DNA from: CAYVBN01 sp964538565
GTDB taxonomy: Bacteria > Pseudomonadota > Alphaproteobacteria > Rhizobiales > Xanthobacteraceae
Assembly: GCA_964538565.1 (NCBI GenBank)
Contig: CAZIGW010000274.1
Location: 1-40,356 of the forward strand
Reading direction: 5' to 3'
Length of the DNA stretch: 40,356 nucleotides
Positions 19,552 through 27,331 of the stretch are shown piece after piece; positions within the stretch are counted from its first letter, which is position 1, and each line of letters opens with the position of its first letter. The notes under the pieces were generated by a model, which ran no database searches, was not told where the DNA came from, and was given only the letters and a program-made list of their open reading frames with translations. Position numbers and translations under genes: made by a program.

Positions 19552-19575
19552 CCTCGCGCCTAGCGCGTCGCGAGG
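19552..19575 (-). terminator. Hairpin after the oxaloacetate-decarboxylase-like gene
   Basis: CCTCGCG (19552-19558) pairs with CGCGAGG (19569-19575) in a seven-base-pair stem, 8 bases past the stop of the leftward gene ending at 19584. There is no T-run. It may attenuate read-through to the Bug-type binding protein. Confidence 0.45.
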
Positions 19576-19583
19576 TCGCGCAA

Positions 19584-20462
19584 TCAAACCCCGAGGAAGT
19601 CCTTGCTCCACGCCTTGTAGCGTCCGTCGCGCGTGACCTGCTTCATCAGGTCGGGCGAGGCAAGCCCGCCGATCCTGGATGGCGGCGTGCCCTGGCGCAG
19701 CGCCTTCAGGGTGGCGTAGACGGCCTGCACGGCGGCGGCGAAAGGCTGATGTCCCTTGAGACAGATGCGCACGCCGCGCGCGCTCAGATAGGCGTCGTCG
19801 GTGAGGTCGGCGGCCGCGCTGCCGAGCATGATCGGCACGCCGACCGAGGCGGCGACGGCATCGAGCTGTTCGCGCGACTGCACGCCGACCAGAAAGATCG
19901 CATCGACCCCGGTCGCCGCATAGGCGCGCACCCGCGCCAGCGTGTCGTCGAGCCCGCTGATGCCCATGGCGCTGGTGCGTCCGACGATGACGAGGTCCGG
20001 GTCGCGGCGCGCGGCGATCGCGGCGCGCATCTTTCCGACGCCTTCCTCGACCGGAATCAACTGCGCCTTGCCGGCCTGGCCGAAGGCGGGCGGCAACAGC
20101 GTGTCCTCGATGGTCAGCGCGCACAGGCCGGCCATCTCCAGTTCCTCGACGGTGCGCATCACGTTGAGCGCGTTGCCGTAGCCGTGATCGGCGTCGACCA
20201 TCAGCGGCAATTCGCCGGAGCGGCAGATGCGCTGCACCTGCTGCACGAACTCGCTCAACGTGAGCACGACGAGATCGGGGGCGCCGAGCACGGTCATGGA
20301 AGCGACCGAGCCGGCGAACATGCCGGCTTCGAAGCCGAGGTCCTCGGCGATGCGCGCCGAGATCGGGTCGAACACGGACGCGGGATAGATGCAGCGGGTG
20401 CCCGCGAGGAGGGCGCGAAATTTCCGGCGGCGTTCGGTCCATCGCATGGGGTCGGTCACCAT
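19584..20462 (-). CDS. Oxaloacetate decarboxylase-like enzyme of the isocitrate lyase/PEP mutase superfamily
   Basis: 292 residues from ATG 20462 (GGAG eight bases upstream). The TIM-barrel superfamily motif DADHGYGNALNVMRTVEELEMAGLCALTIEDTLLP is present, and KGHQPFAAAVQA carries the His that marks the PA4872-type oxaloacetate decarboxylase group. The KKCGH motif of isocitrate and methylisocitrate lyases and the EDK motif of PEP mutase are both absent (here EDT), which argues against those activities. Expected reaction: Mg-dependent decarboxylation of oxaloacetate or a 3-methyl analogue to a pyruvate. It may work with carboxylate uptake through the neighbouring binding protein (inference). 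Confidence 0.85.
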   Translation of the reverse strand: MVTDPMRWTERRRKFRALLAGTRCIYPASVFDPISARIAEDLGFEAGMFAGSVASMTVLGAPDLVVLTLSEFVQQVQRICRSGELPLMVDADHGYGNALNVMRTVEELEMAGLCALTIEDTLLPPAFGQAGKAQLIPVEEGVGKMRAAIAARRDPDLVIVGRTSAMGISGLDDTLARVRAYAATGVDAIFLVGVQSREQLDAVAASVGVPIMLGSAAADLTDDAYLSARGVRICLKGHQPFAAAVQAVYATLKALRQGTPPSRIGGLASPDLMKQVTRDGRYKAWSKDFLGV

Positions 20463-20591
20463 GGGTTCTCCGCCGGGGCGGCGGCGTTCGAAGAGCGGAG
20501 GTTTATCGCAGGTATTGCGCGCCCGTGCCAGACCGCCACGCGGACCGGCCGCACCCGTGCCGCAAGCGAGAGACCGCGGCAAATCTATTCT

Positions 20592-20885
20592 CTATTCGAG
20601 CGGAGCGACCGGCGGGAAGGTGACAGCGGAGGGTTGAACCGCCGGCATGGCGGGCCGAGGCGCGGTCGCGGACATTTCAGCGGGCGCGGCGTCGGGCCTC
20701 GGACGGGGCAGCGGCAGCTCGTCGGCGGTCCGCCGCGAACGGCCGAATGGAACGGATCGGGGCGGTCGCGGCGCGGCGTCGTCGAACAGGTACGCATAAG
20801 GACCGCGTCCGCCGTGCGGCGCCGCGATGCCGGGTTCCGATATCAAACAGACAAGTGCGGCGCAAAGCGCCGTGGTCGTTCTCAT
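20592..20885 (-). CDS. Small secreted proline-rich protein
   Basis: 97 residues from ATG 20885. Residues 1-22 form a good signal peptide (MRTTTALCAALVCLISEPGIAA); the rest is Pro/Arg/Ala-rich and lacks a fold signature (AAPRPPRSVPFGRSRR, PLPRPRPDAAPAE). The composition suggests an extended, cell-envelope-located peptide. A longer frame to 21023 has no ribosome binding site. I do not recognise the family; the signal peptide is the main reason to call it a gene. Confidence 0.5.
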   Translation of the reverse strand: MRTTTALCAALVCLISEPGIAAPHGGRGPYAYLFDDAAPRPPRSVPFGRSRRTADELPLPRPRPDAAPAEMSATAPRPAMPAVQPSAVTFPPVAPLE

Positions 20886-21047
20886 TCCGGCTCTATCGGC
20901 GACGCCCCGATACCCCCGTTTTCCCCTTGGAAGGCGTTGGCCCCGCGCAGTCAACGCCGTCATTGGGGCGAGGCCGGGGCAGGACCGCGCCAATTCACCG
21001 CAGCAGATGCGAGACGCGACCATTCGTCTGCGTCTGGCCGTCTCCCG

Positions 21048-21548
21048 TTACGGCTGCGCCGGCGCGAACGACTGGTTGGTATAAGGCAGACTGGCCGGCC
21101 GCCGGATGCTGATGAAGCCGTGCTGGGCGGACTGATGACAGGCATTGCAGGCGGCCGTGAGCCCGTCAAACGCGCGCACGAAGGCGGCCCGATCGCGCTT
21201 CTCGACCGCCCTGGCGAGCTCGGGAAGTTCCCGCCGGGTGATCGACTCCACCATCGGGGTCAGCGGAATGTCGCCATGCGTCGGGAAAAGCCTGGCGATG
21301 TTCCCGAAGCCTTCGTTCAATTCGTCGATCTCATAGGCCGCCAGCGGCCAGTTGCTCGCCTCACCCGCGAACCAGAGCTTGGAGTGGCGCATCTGCTGCA
21401 GCGCCATGATCTCCTCAAGGCCCGGCGCGTAGGTCTGGCCGGCCGGCGTCGCGGCTGTCGGCCCGTGCCGATGCTCCCCGTGCTCCTGGCCGAGAACGAC
21501 GGACGTCGTCAGCAGCCAGGCACCGGCCACGATCGAGATGAATTTCAT
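21048..21548 (-). CDS. Secreted single-heme (CxxCH) cytochrome-like protein with His-rich N-terminus
   Basis: 166 residues. The signal peptide (MKFISIVAGAWLLTTSVVLG) is followed by the His-rich QEHGEHRHG, then a mostly helical body, and a single heme-c motif C134-N-A-C137-H138 near the C-terminus. A c-type heme would be attached in the periplasm. Met residues at M46, M49 and M53 or M99 might supply the second axial ligand; which one cannot be read. ATG 21548 has GGAGG five bases upstream. The body resembles four-helix, cytochrome-c'-like or DUF-type proteins common in rhizobia, with no assigned function. A FixK/FNR-type palindrome lies 172 bases upstream. Confidence 0.75.
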   Translation of the reverse strand: MKFISIVAGAWLLTTSVVLGQEHGEHRHGPTAATPAGQTYAPGLEEIMALQQMRHSKLWFAGEASNWPLAAYEIDELNEGFGNIARLFPTHGDIPLTPMVESITRRELPELARAVEKRDRAAFVRAFDGLTAACNACHQSAQHGFISIRRPASLPYTNQSFAPAQP

Positions 21549-21830
21549 CAACGCCTCCACGGTCCGTTAAAGCGCGCGGTTCAAGCTGCGGACTTCGGTG
21601 CGCGCCGACGGTACATGCGTCGTGCGGCGGGCGGCAAGCGATCGCGGATGAGCGGCATTCGGAGTCGGCGCGATGGCGCAACGAGAGTGCACGGGCATGC
21701 CGGCCGCAGCGCCAGCCGCCTTTGACGAACATCAAAGCCGGAACTGCGACGCAGCCGTTAGCCTAGCCGCGACAATCTCGGAGTTTCGAAAGTTCCGGCG
21801 GGCCTTTCAGGCAGAAAGGTGAGGGTCGGC
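21549..21830. promoter_or_regulatory. Divergent intergenic region, cytochrome-like gene and RND operon
   Basis: 282 bases. Its main content is the FixK/FNR-type palindrome at 21720-21737. A possible -10 for the rightward RND operon is TAGCCT near 21759-21764, at the distance expected for a class II site centred near -41. No other repeat or small gene was seen. Confidence 0.4.
21720..21737. promoter_or_regulatory. FixK/FNR-type palindrome
   Basis: CTTTGA-CGAACA-TCAAAG: perfect six-base arms; the core TTGA-N6-TCAA matches the FixK/FNR/Anr consensus. It lies 93 bases before the RND adaptor start and 171 bases before the divergent cytochrome-like gene. Which promoter it serves is not decided by the sequence. 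Confidence 0.65.
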
Positions 21831-22940
21831 ATGCGTGCTGCCATTTGCGCGATCGTTGTGCTCTGCGCGCTCGCCGACGTGGCATCCGCGCAGCAGGCGC
21901 CGGCGGCCGTCCCGGTCGGCGTCGTCAAGGCGGAACGCAAGCCCGTGTCGAAAAGCGCGGAGTTCGTCGGGCGGATCGAGGCGATCAACCGGGTCGAGAT
22001 CCGCGCGCGCGTCAAAGGCTTTCTCGAGGCCGTCCTGTTCAAGGAAGGCGACACCGTCAAGGAAAACGCGCCGCTCTACCAGATCGAGAAGGGCCTGTTC
22101 CAGGCCGCCGTCGAGCAGGCCGCCGGCGCGCTCGAGCGCAGCAAGGCCGCGCATACGCTCGCCGAGCTGCAGTTGCAACGGGCCGAGGACCTGCTGGCGA
22201 AATCGGCCGGGACCGTCGTGGCGCGCGACCAGGCGGTGGCCCAGGAGCAGCAGGCCCGCGGCGCGATGATGACCGACCAGGCGAACCTCGACACGGCGAA
22301 GATCAATCTCGGTTACACCGACATCACGGCGCCGATCGCCGGACGCATCGGCCGCACCAGCCTCACCAAGGGCAACGTGGTCGGCCCCGACAGCGGCGCG
22401 CTGACGCTGATCGTCAGCCAGGATCCGATGTACGTGACGTTCCCGGTGAGCCAGCGCGATTTCCTCGCCCTGCAGGCGAGCGAGCGCCCGGAAGGAAACG
22501 GTGCGCGTGAGGTCAAGGTCCGGATCCGGTTCTCGGACGGACGAATGTACGGCCAGGAGGGAACGATCGACTTCATTGGCGTGTCGGTGGACCGCACGAC
22601 CGACACGATCACCGTGCGGGCGAGGATCCCCAACCCGCGCGACATTCTCATCGACCAGCAGCTCGTCCGCGTGATCGTGGCGTCAGCCACCCCGGACGAA
22701 AAGGTGGTCGTTCCGCAGGCGGCGCTGATCGCCGACCAGGAAGGCATCTATGTCTTCGCCGTCGAGGACGGCAAGGCGGTGGTGAAGCGGATCAAGCCCG
22801 GCGGCGAGGACGGTCCCAACGTCGTGGTCGAGCAGGGGTTGTCGGGAGGCGAGCTGGTCGTCGTGCAGGGACTGCAGTCGCTGCGCCCGGGCACGCCCGT
22901 GATGGCGACGCCAGTTCCGCAGTCGATGGGACGGACGTGA
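21831..22940 (+). CDS. RND efflux periplasmic adaptor (MexA/AcrA family)
   Basis: 369 residues. A signal peptide (MRAAICAIVVLCALADVASA) without a lipobox Cys is followed by the biotinyl-lipoyl half (FVGRIEAINRVEIRARVKGFLEAVLFKEGDTVKENAPLYQIE), a helical hairpin (residues about 85-145, ALERSKAAHTLAELQLQRAEDLLA), the second lipoyl half (YTDITAPIAGRIGRTSLTKGNVV) and the beta-barrel and membrane-proximal domains. It links the inner-membrane pump to an outer-membrane channel. ATG 21831 follows AGGTGAGGG; GTG 21819 is a less likely start. The pump gene begins 4 bases after the stop. No outer-membrane factor gene follows, so an unlinked TolC/OprM is expected. Confidence 0.95.
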   Translation: MRAAICAIVVLCALADVASAQQAPAAVPVGVVKAERKPVSKSAEFVGRIEAINRVEIRARVKGFLEAVLFKEGDTVKENAPLYQIEKGLFQAAVEQAAGALERSKAAHTLAELQLQRAEDLLAKSAGTVVARDQAVAQEQQARGAMMTDQANLDTAKINLGYTDITAPIAGRIGRTSLTKGNVVGPDSGALTLIVSQDPMYVTFPVSQRDFLALQASERPEGNGAREVKVRIRFSDGRMYGQEGTIDFIGVSVDRTTDTITVRARIPNPRDILIDQQLVRVIVASATPDEKVVVPQAALIADQEGIYVFAVEDGKAVVKRIKPGGEDGPNVVVEQGLSGGELVVVQGLQSLRPGTPVMATPVPQSMGRT

Positions 22941-22944
22941 GCCG

Positions 22945-25900
22945 ATGCTTTCGAGCATCTTCGTCGACCGTCCCCGACTTGCCATCGTCATCGCGATCGT
23001 GACCACGATCGCCGGGCTGCTGTCGCTCTACGCCATTCCGGTCGCCCAGTATCCGGACATCGTTCCCCCGCAGGTCGCCGTCAGCACGGTCTATCCCGGC
23101 GCGAGCGCGGCGGTCGTCGAGTCGACGGTCGCGCAGGTCATCGAGGCGCAGGTCGTCGGCGTCGACAAGATGATCTACATGAAGAGCACGAGCGGCGACG
23201 ACGGAAGCTACAACCTGACCGTTTCCTTCGAGCTCGGCACCGATCCCGACATCAACACCGTCAACGTCAACAACCGCGTGCAGATCGCGCTTGCCAACCT
23301 TCCGCAGGAGGTGCAGCGGCAGGGCGTCACGGTGAAAAAGAAGTCCTCGGCGCTGCTCGGCGTCATCGCGCTCTACTCGCCGAAACACTCTCACACACCG
23401 CTGTTCATCTCGAACTACGTCACGATCAACCTGCTCGACCAGATCAAGAGCACGCCGGGCGTCGGCGACGCATCCCTGTGGGGCCCGCAGGACTACGCGA
23501 TGCGCGTGTGGGTGCGCACGGACCGCCTGACCGGCCTCGGACTGACCACCGGCGACGTGATCAACGCGATCCAGGCGCAGAACGTGCAGGCGGCGGTCGG
23601 CCGGATCGGCGCGCGGCCGATTTCCGGGGATCAGCAGCTCCAGCTCAACATCCAGACCAAGGGGCGGCTCTCCTCGGCCGCAGAGTTCGCCAATATCGTG
23701 GTGCGCACCAACCCGGACGGATCGGTGCTGCGTCTGGGCGACATCGCGCGGATCGAGCTCGGCGCGGCCAATCTCGATCGCGACACGCGCTTCAACGGCG
23801 GACCGGCGGCCGCGATCGCGATCTATCAGTCTCCGGGCGCGAATGCGCTCGCAACGCTCGCGGCGGTGCGGGCGAAAATGGAGGAGGCGGAGAAGCGGTT
23901 TCCCGACGACCTTGCCTGGAAGGTGACCTACGACCCGACGTCGTTCGTCACCGCCACCATCCACGAGGTGCGCAAGACGCTGGTCGAGGCGTTCGTGCTG
24001 GTCGTCCTCGTCGTGTTCCTGTTCCTCGGCAGCGTGCGCGCCACCCTGATTCCGACCGTCGCCGTTCCGGTGAGCCTGATCGGCGCCTTCATCGTGCTCA
24101 AGGCGGTCGGCTATTCGGCCAACTCGGTATCGCTGCTCGCCGTGGTGCTGGCGATCGGCATCGTGGTCGACGACGCGATCGTGGTGGTGGAGAACGTCGA
24201 GCGGGTGATGGAGGAGCATCCCGAACTCTCGCCGGCCGCGGCCACCAAGCGGGCGATGACGGAAATCACCGCGCCGATCATCGCCATCACGCTGGTGCTG
24301 CTTTCGGTGTTCGTGCCGGTCGCGTTCATTCCGGGCATTTCCGGCGAATTGTTCCGGCAGTTCGCCGTGACGGTCGCGGTCGCCATGGTGCTCTCCGCGA
24401 TCAACGCACTGACACTCTCGCCGGCGTTGTGCGCCATCCTGCTGCGCCCGCATCATGGTCCGCGGCGCGGCGTGATCGGCTGGACGATGCGCGCGATCGA
24501 CCGCGTGCGCGACGCCTATGGGGCGGCGGTCGCGCGGATCGTCCGGGTGTCGACCATCGGCCTTGCGATGGTGTTTGCGGCGGCGCTCGCCACCGTCGGC
24601 CTCGCCAGGATCACCCCGACGGGATTCCTGCCCGAAGACGACCAGGGGGGCCTGTTCGTCGTCGTGCAACTGGCGGGCGGGGCCTCGGTCGGGCGGACGT
24701 CGGAGGTCGTGCAGCAGGCCGAGGCGATCCTGCGCGAGGAAAAGGCGGTCGAGGACGTCACTTCCGTGACCGGCCTGAACTTCATCGACAACTATTCCCA
24801 GTCCAACTCCGCTTTCCTGGTGGTGACCCTCAAGCCGTTCGAAGAGCGCACCGACCCGGCGCTCGGCGTGCCCGCGCTGATCGCGCGGCTCGGAACGAAA
24901 TTTCGCCAGATCCTCGGCGGATCGGTCGCGCCGCTCGCCCCTCCGCCCATTCTCGGCCTCGGCACCGGCGGGGGGTTCGCCTATGTGCTCGAAGACCTGG
25001 GCGGCGGCGATCCCAAGGCGCTGGCGCAGGTGCTGCGCGGCCTCGTGGTCGCCGCCAACCAGGACCCGCGGCTCAATCGCGTGTTCAGCACGTTCTCGGC
25101 CAGCAATCCGTCGATCTATCTCGACATCGACCGCGACAGGGCGCAGGTCCTGGGCGTCTCGTTGAGCAACCTGTTCCAGTCGCTGCAGGCCTCGCTCGGC
25201 GGCTATTTTGTCAACAACGTGAATCTGTTCGGCCGCACCTGGCAGGTGCAGGTGCAGGCCGAGGCCGCCGACCGCTCGAGCATCGACGACATCTACCGCA
25301 TCAACGTGCGCAACGCGCACGGCGACATGATCCCGCTGCGCAGCCTCGTCGAGGTCCGGCTTGTGCTCGGCCCGGCGGCGCTCATCCGTTACAACAACAG
25401 GCGCGCGGTCACCGTCCAGGGGACGCCGGCGCCCGGCGTGTCGTCCGGCCAGGCGCTCAATGCGATGGAGGCCGTGGCGGCCCGCACGCTGCCGCAGGGC
25501 TATGCGGGCGAGTGGACCGACACGGCGTTCCAGGAGAAGCGGGCCGAGGGGAAGACCGGCATGATCCTGGGCTTCGCCGTCCTGTTCGCCTATCTGTTCC
25601 TGGTGGCGCTCTACGAGAGCTGGACCATTCCGGTTCCGGTTCTGCTGTCGGTCACGGTGGCGATCGTCGGGGCCTTCGCGGCCATCGTGCTCGGGCGTTT
25701 GACGCTCGATCTCTACGCCCAGATCGGTATGGTGGTGCTGATCGGCCTTGCGGCGAAGAACGGAATTCTGATCGTGGAGTTTGCGAAGGAGCAGCGCGAG
25801 AGGGGCGTCCCCCTGCGGGAGGCGGCGACCGCCGGCGCCCGGCTGCGGTTCCGGCCGGTGATGATGACGTCCTTTGCCTTCATTCTCGGCCTGCTGCCGC

Positions 25901-26127
25901 TGGCGATCGCGACGGGCGCGTCGCAGCTTGCGCGCCGCAACGTGGGAACGCCGGTGTTCGGCGGGATGATCTTCGCCTCCTTCATCGGGATCTTTGCGAT
26001 TCCGCCGCTCTATGTTTTGTTCCAGGGGATGCGCGAGCGCCTGAAATCGCTCTCCCGGCGGCCGGCCCAGCCCGGGTCCGGGGCCGGCGCACCGCCGCGG
26101 TCCGACAGGCCCGAGGCGGCCGAATAG
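22945..26127 (+). CDS. RND multidrug efflux pump, HAE1 (AcrB/MexB) family
   Basis: 1060 residues, normal for the family. It begins MLSSIFVDRPRLAIVIAIVTTIAGLLSLYAIPVAQYPDI and shows the periplasmic porter domains (residues about 40-330 and 560-860) and two sets of six membrane helices. TM4 carries the proton-relay Asp pair in GIVVDDAIVVVENVERVMEE. The C-terminal half has LIGLAAKNGILIVEFAKE and RFRPVMMTSFAFILGLLPLAIATGA. It exports hydrophobic drugs or solvents in exchange for protons. An extra Pro/Gly-rich tail (QPGSGAGAPPRSDRPEAAE) ends the chain. It is co-transcribed with the adaptor. Confidence 0.97.
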   Translation: MLSSIFVDRPRLAIVIAIVTTIAGLLSLYAIPVAQYPDIVPPQVAVSTVYPGASAAVVESTVAQVIEAQVVGVDKMIYMKSTSGDDGSYNLTVSFELGTDPDINTVNVNNRVQIALANLPQEVQRQGVTVKKKSSALLGVIALYSPKHSHTPLFISNYVTINLLDQIKSTPGVGDASLWGPQDYAMRVWVRTDRLTGLGLTTGDVINAIQAQNVQAAVGRIGARPISGDQQLQLNIQTKGRLSSAAEFANIVVRTNPDGSVLRLGDIARIELGAANLDRDTRFNGGPAAAIAIYQSPGANALATLAAVRAKMEEAEKRFPDDLAWKVTYDPTSFVTATIHEVRKTLVEAFVLVVLVVFLFLGSVRATLIPTVAVPVSLIGAFIVLKAVGYSANSVSLLAVVLAIGIVVDDAIVVVENVERVMEEHPELSPAAATKRAMTEITAPIIAITLVLLSVFVPVAFIPGISGELFRQFAVTVAVAMVLSAINALTLSPALCAILLRPHHGPRRGVIGWTMRAIDRVRDAYGAAVARIVRVSTIGLAMVFAAALATVGLARITPTGFLPEDDQGGLFVVVQLAGGASVGRTSEVVQQAEAILREEKAVEDVTSVTGLNFIDNYSQSNSAFLVVTLKPFEERTDPALGVPALIARLGTKFRQILGGSVAPLAPPPILGLGTGGGFAYVLEDLGGGDPKALAQVLRGLVVAANQDPRLNRVFSTFSASNPSIYLDIDRDRAQVLGVSLSNLFQSLQASLGGYFVNNVNLFGRTWQVQVQAEAADRSSIDDIYRINVRNAHGDMIPLRSLVEVRLVLGPAALIRYNNRRAVTVQGTPAPGVSSGQALNAMEAVAARTLPQGYAGEWTDTAFQEKRAEGKTGMILGFAVLFAYLFLVALYESWTIPVPVLLSVTVAIVGAFAAIVLGRLTLDLYAQIGMVVLIGLAAKNGILIVEFAKEQRERGVPLREAATAGARLRFRPVMMTSFAFILGLLPLAIATGASQLARRNVGTPVFGGMIFASFIGIFAIPPLYVLFQGMRERLKSLSRRPAQPGSGAGAPPRSDRPEAAE

Positions 26128-26170
26128 GGGCCGCCCGTGACCGGTGCGGCGAGCGCGACAGGAGACATCA

Positions 26171-27274
26171 ATGTCGTCCGAGAGGCCGGGGGAATCAACG
26201 CCCGAAGGCGCGTCGCCGACGCAGTTGCGGGAAACGGCGCGGCTGATCGAACGGCTCGTCGCGGTCGTGCTGTTCGCCGGGCTGCTCGTCGGCGTCGGCA
26301 TGGTGCTCTATCCGTTCGTTACGGCGCTGCTTTTCGGCGCAATTCTCGTCATCACGACGTGGCCGCTGCACGAATGGCTGCAGCGCAAGGGCCTGTCGAA
26401 CGCCGCGGGCGCCTTCATCCTCACGGCTCTGTCGACCTGCGGCATCCTGGTTCCGGTGGTGCTGCTGGCGCCGCGGCTGGGCGAGCGGCTCGTGGACATC
26501 GCGCGCCACGTCCAGGATTTTCTTGCTGCGACGCCGACCGCGCCGCATTGGCTGAGCAGTCTCCCGCTGATCGGAGACAAGGCGGGACAACTGTGGTCGC
26601 AGTTCGCGCACGGGCAGTTCGAGGACATCCTCAGCCCGTACGCCGGGACGTGGCGCAAGCTGCTGATCGACACCGGAAGCGCCGTCGCGACGGGCGCCCT
26701 GCAGATCGTGCTGTCGTTCGCGGTCGCCGCCACGTTCTGGCTGCGCGGCGATCTGCTGATCAAGGAAATGCAGGACATCGCCGAGCGGCTGGGCGGGGCG
26801 TTCGCGCGCGCGACGCTGCAGAGCACGGCCGATTCCGTGCGCGGCGTCGCCTACGGGGTCGTCGGCACGGCGGTGGCGCAGGCCCTGGTTCTCGCGATCG
26901 GCCTGGCGCTCGCCGGCGTTCCCGGCGCGGCGACGCTCGGCCTCGTCGGCTTCGTCATCGCGCTCGGCCAGATCGGCACGCTGCTCGTCATCATCTGGGG
27001 CGGCGCGGCGTGGTGGCTCTACGATGCCGGGCACCAGGGCTGGGCCATCTTCATCATCGTGTGGGGCATATTCGTCTCGACGGTCGACAACATCGTGCGC
27101 CCGTGGCTCGTCAGCTTCGGGACGCCGCTGCCGCTGACGCTCGTCTTTCTCGGCGTGCTCGGCGGCTTCTTCGCATTCGGCTTCCTCGGCATGTTCATCG
27201 GCCCCACGTTGCTGGCCGTCCTGCTGAGCCTGCTTCGGGCCTGGCGGCAACCGGCCGAACGAACGGATCCGTAG
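26171..27274 (+). CDS. AI-2E family transporter (PF01594-like permease)
   Basis: 367 residues from ATG 26171 (GGAGA ahead). Seven to eight membrane segments are visible: RLVAVVLFAGLLVGVGMVLYPFVTALLFGAILVITTWPLHEWL near the N-terminus, a soluble middle part (residues about 100-175), and the family's C-terminal block AGVPGAATLGLVGFVIALGQIGTLLVIIW and PLPLTLVFLGVLGGFFAFGFLGMFIGPTLLAVL. The family holds YdgG/TqsA and PerM; autoinducer export is claimed for few members and others are Na+/H+ antiporters, so the name is only a family label. It follows the RND pump by 43 bases and may be in that operon. Confidence 0.9.
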   Translation: MSSERPGESTPEGASPTQLRETARLIERLVAVVLFAGLLVGVGMVLYPFVTALLFGAILVITTWPLHEWLQRKGLSNAAGAFILTALSTCGILVPVVLLAPRLGERLVDIARHVQDFLAATPTAPHWLSSLPLIGDKAGQLWSQFAHGQFEDILSPYAGTWRKLLIDTGSAVATGALQIVLSFAVAATFWLRGDLLIKEMQDIAERLGGAFARATLQSTADSVRGVAYGVVGTAVAQALVLAIGLALAGVPGAATLGLVGFVIALGQIGTLLVIIWGGAAWWLYDAGHQGWAIFIIVWGIFVSTVDNIVRPWLVSFGTPLPLTLVFLGVLGGFFAFGFLGMFIGPTLLAVLLSLLRAWRQPAERTDP

Positions 27275-27301
27275 TTGCGAGGGTGCGCTTCCGTCCGCAA
27301 C
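27274..27301. terminator. Weak stem between convergent genes
   Basis: GTTGCG (27274-27279, overlapping the stop) pairs with CGCAAC (27296-27301) around 16 bases. It is the only hairpin seen in the 57-base gap between the AI-2E gene and the convergent GntP gene. Weak evidence. Confidence 0.25.
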
Positions 27302-27331
27302 GTTTCGCTCGTTTGAAGAAGGGCCGACGGG

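Noticed and set aside
22792..26301. Open frame of 1169 codons opposite the RND pump
   Set aside because: Its composition is dominated by Arg, His, Asp, Glu and Gln as expected for the reverse complement of a high-GC membrane protein; the RND pump has full family motifs.
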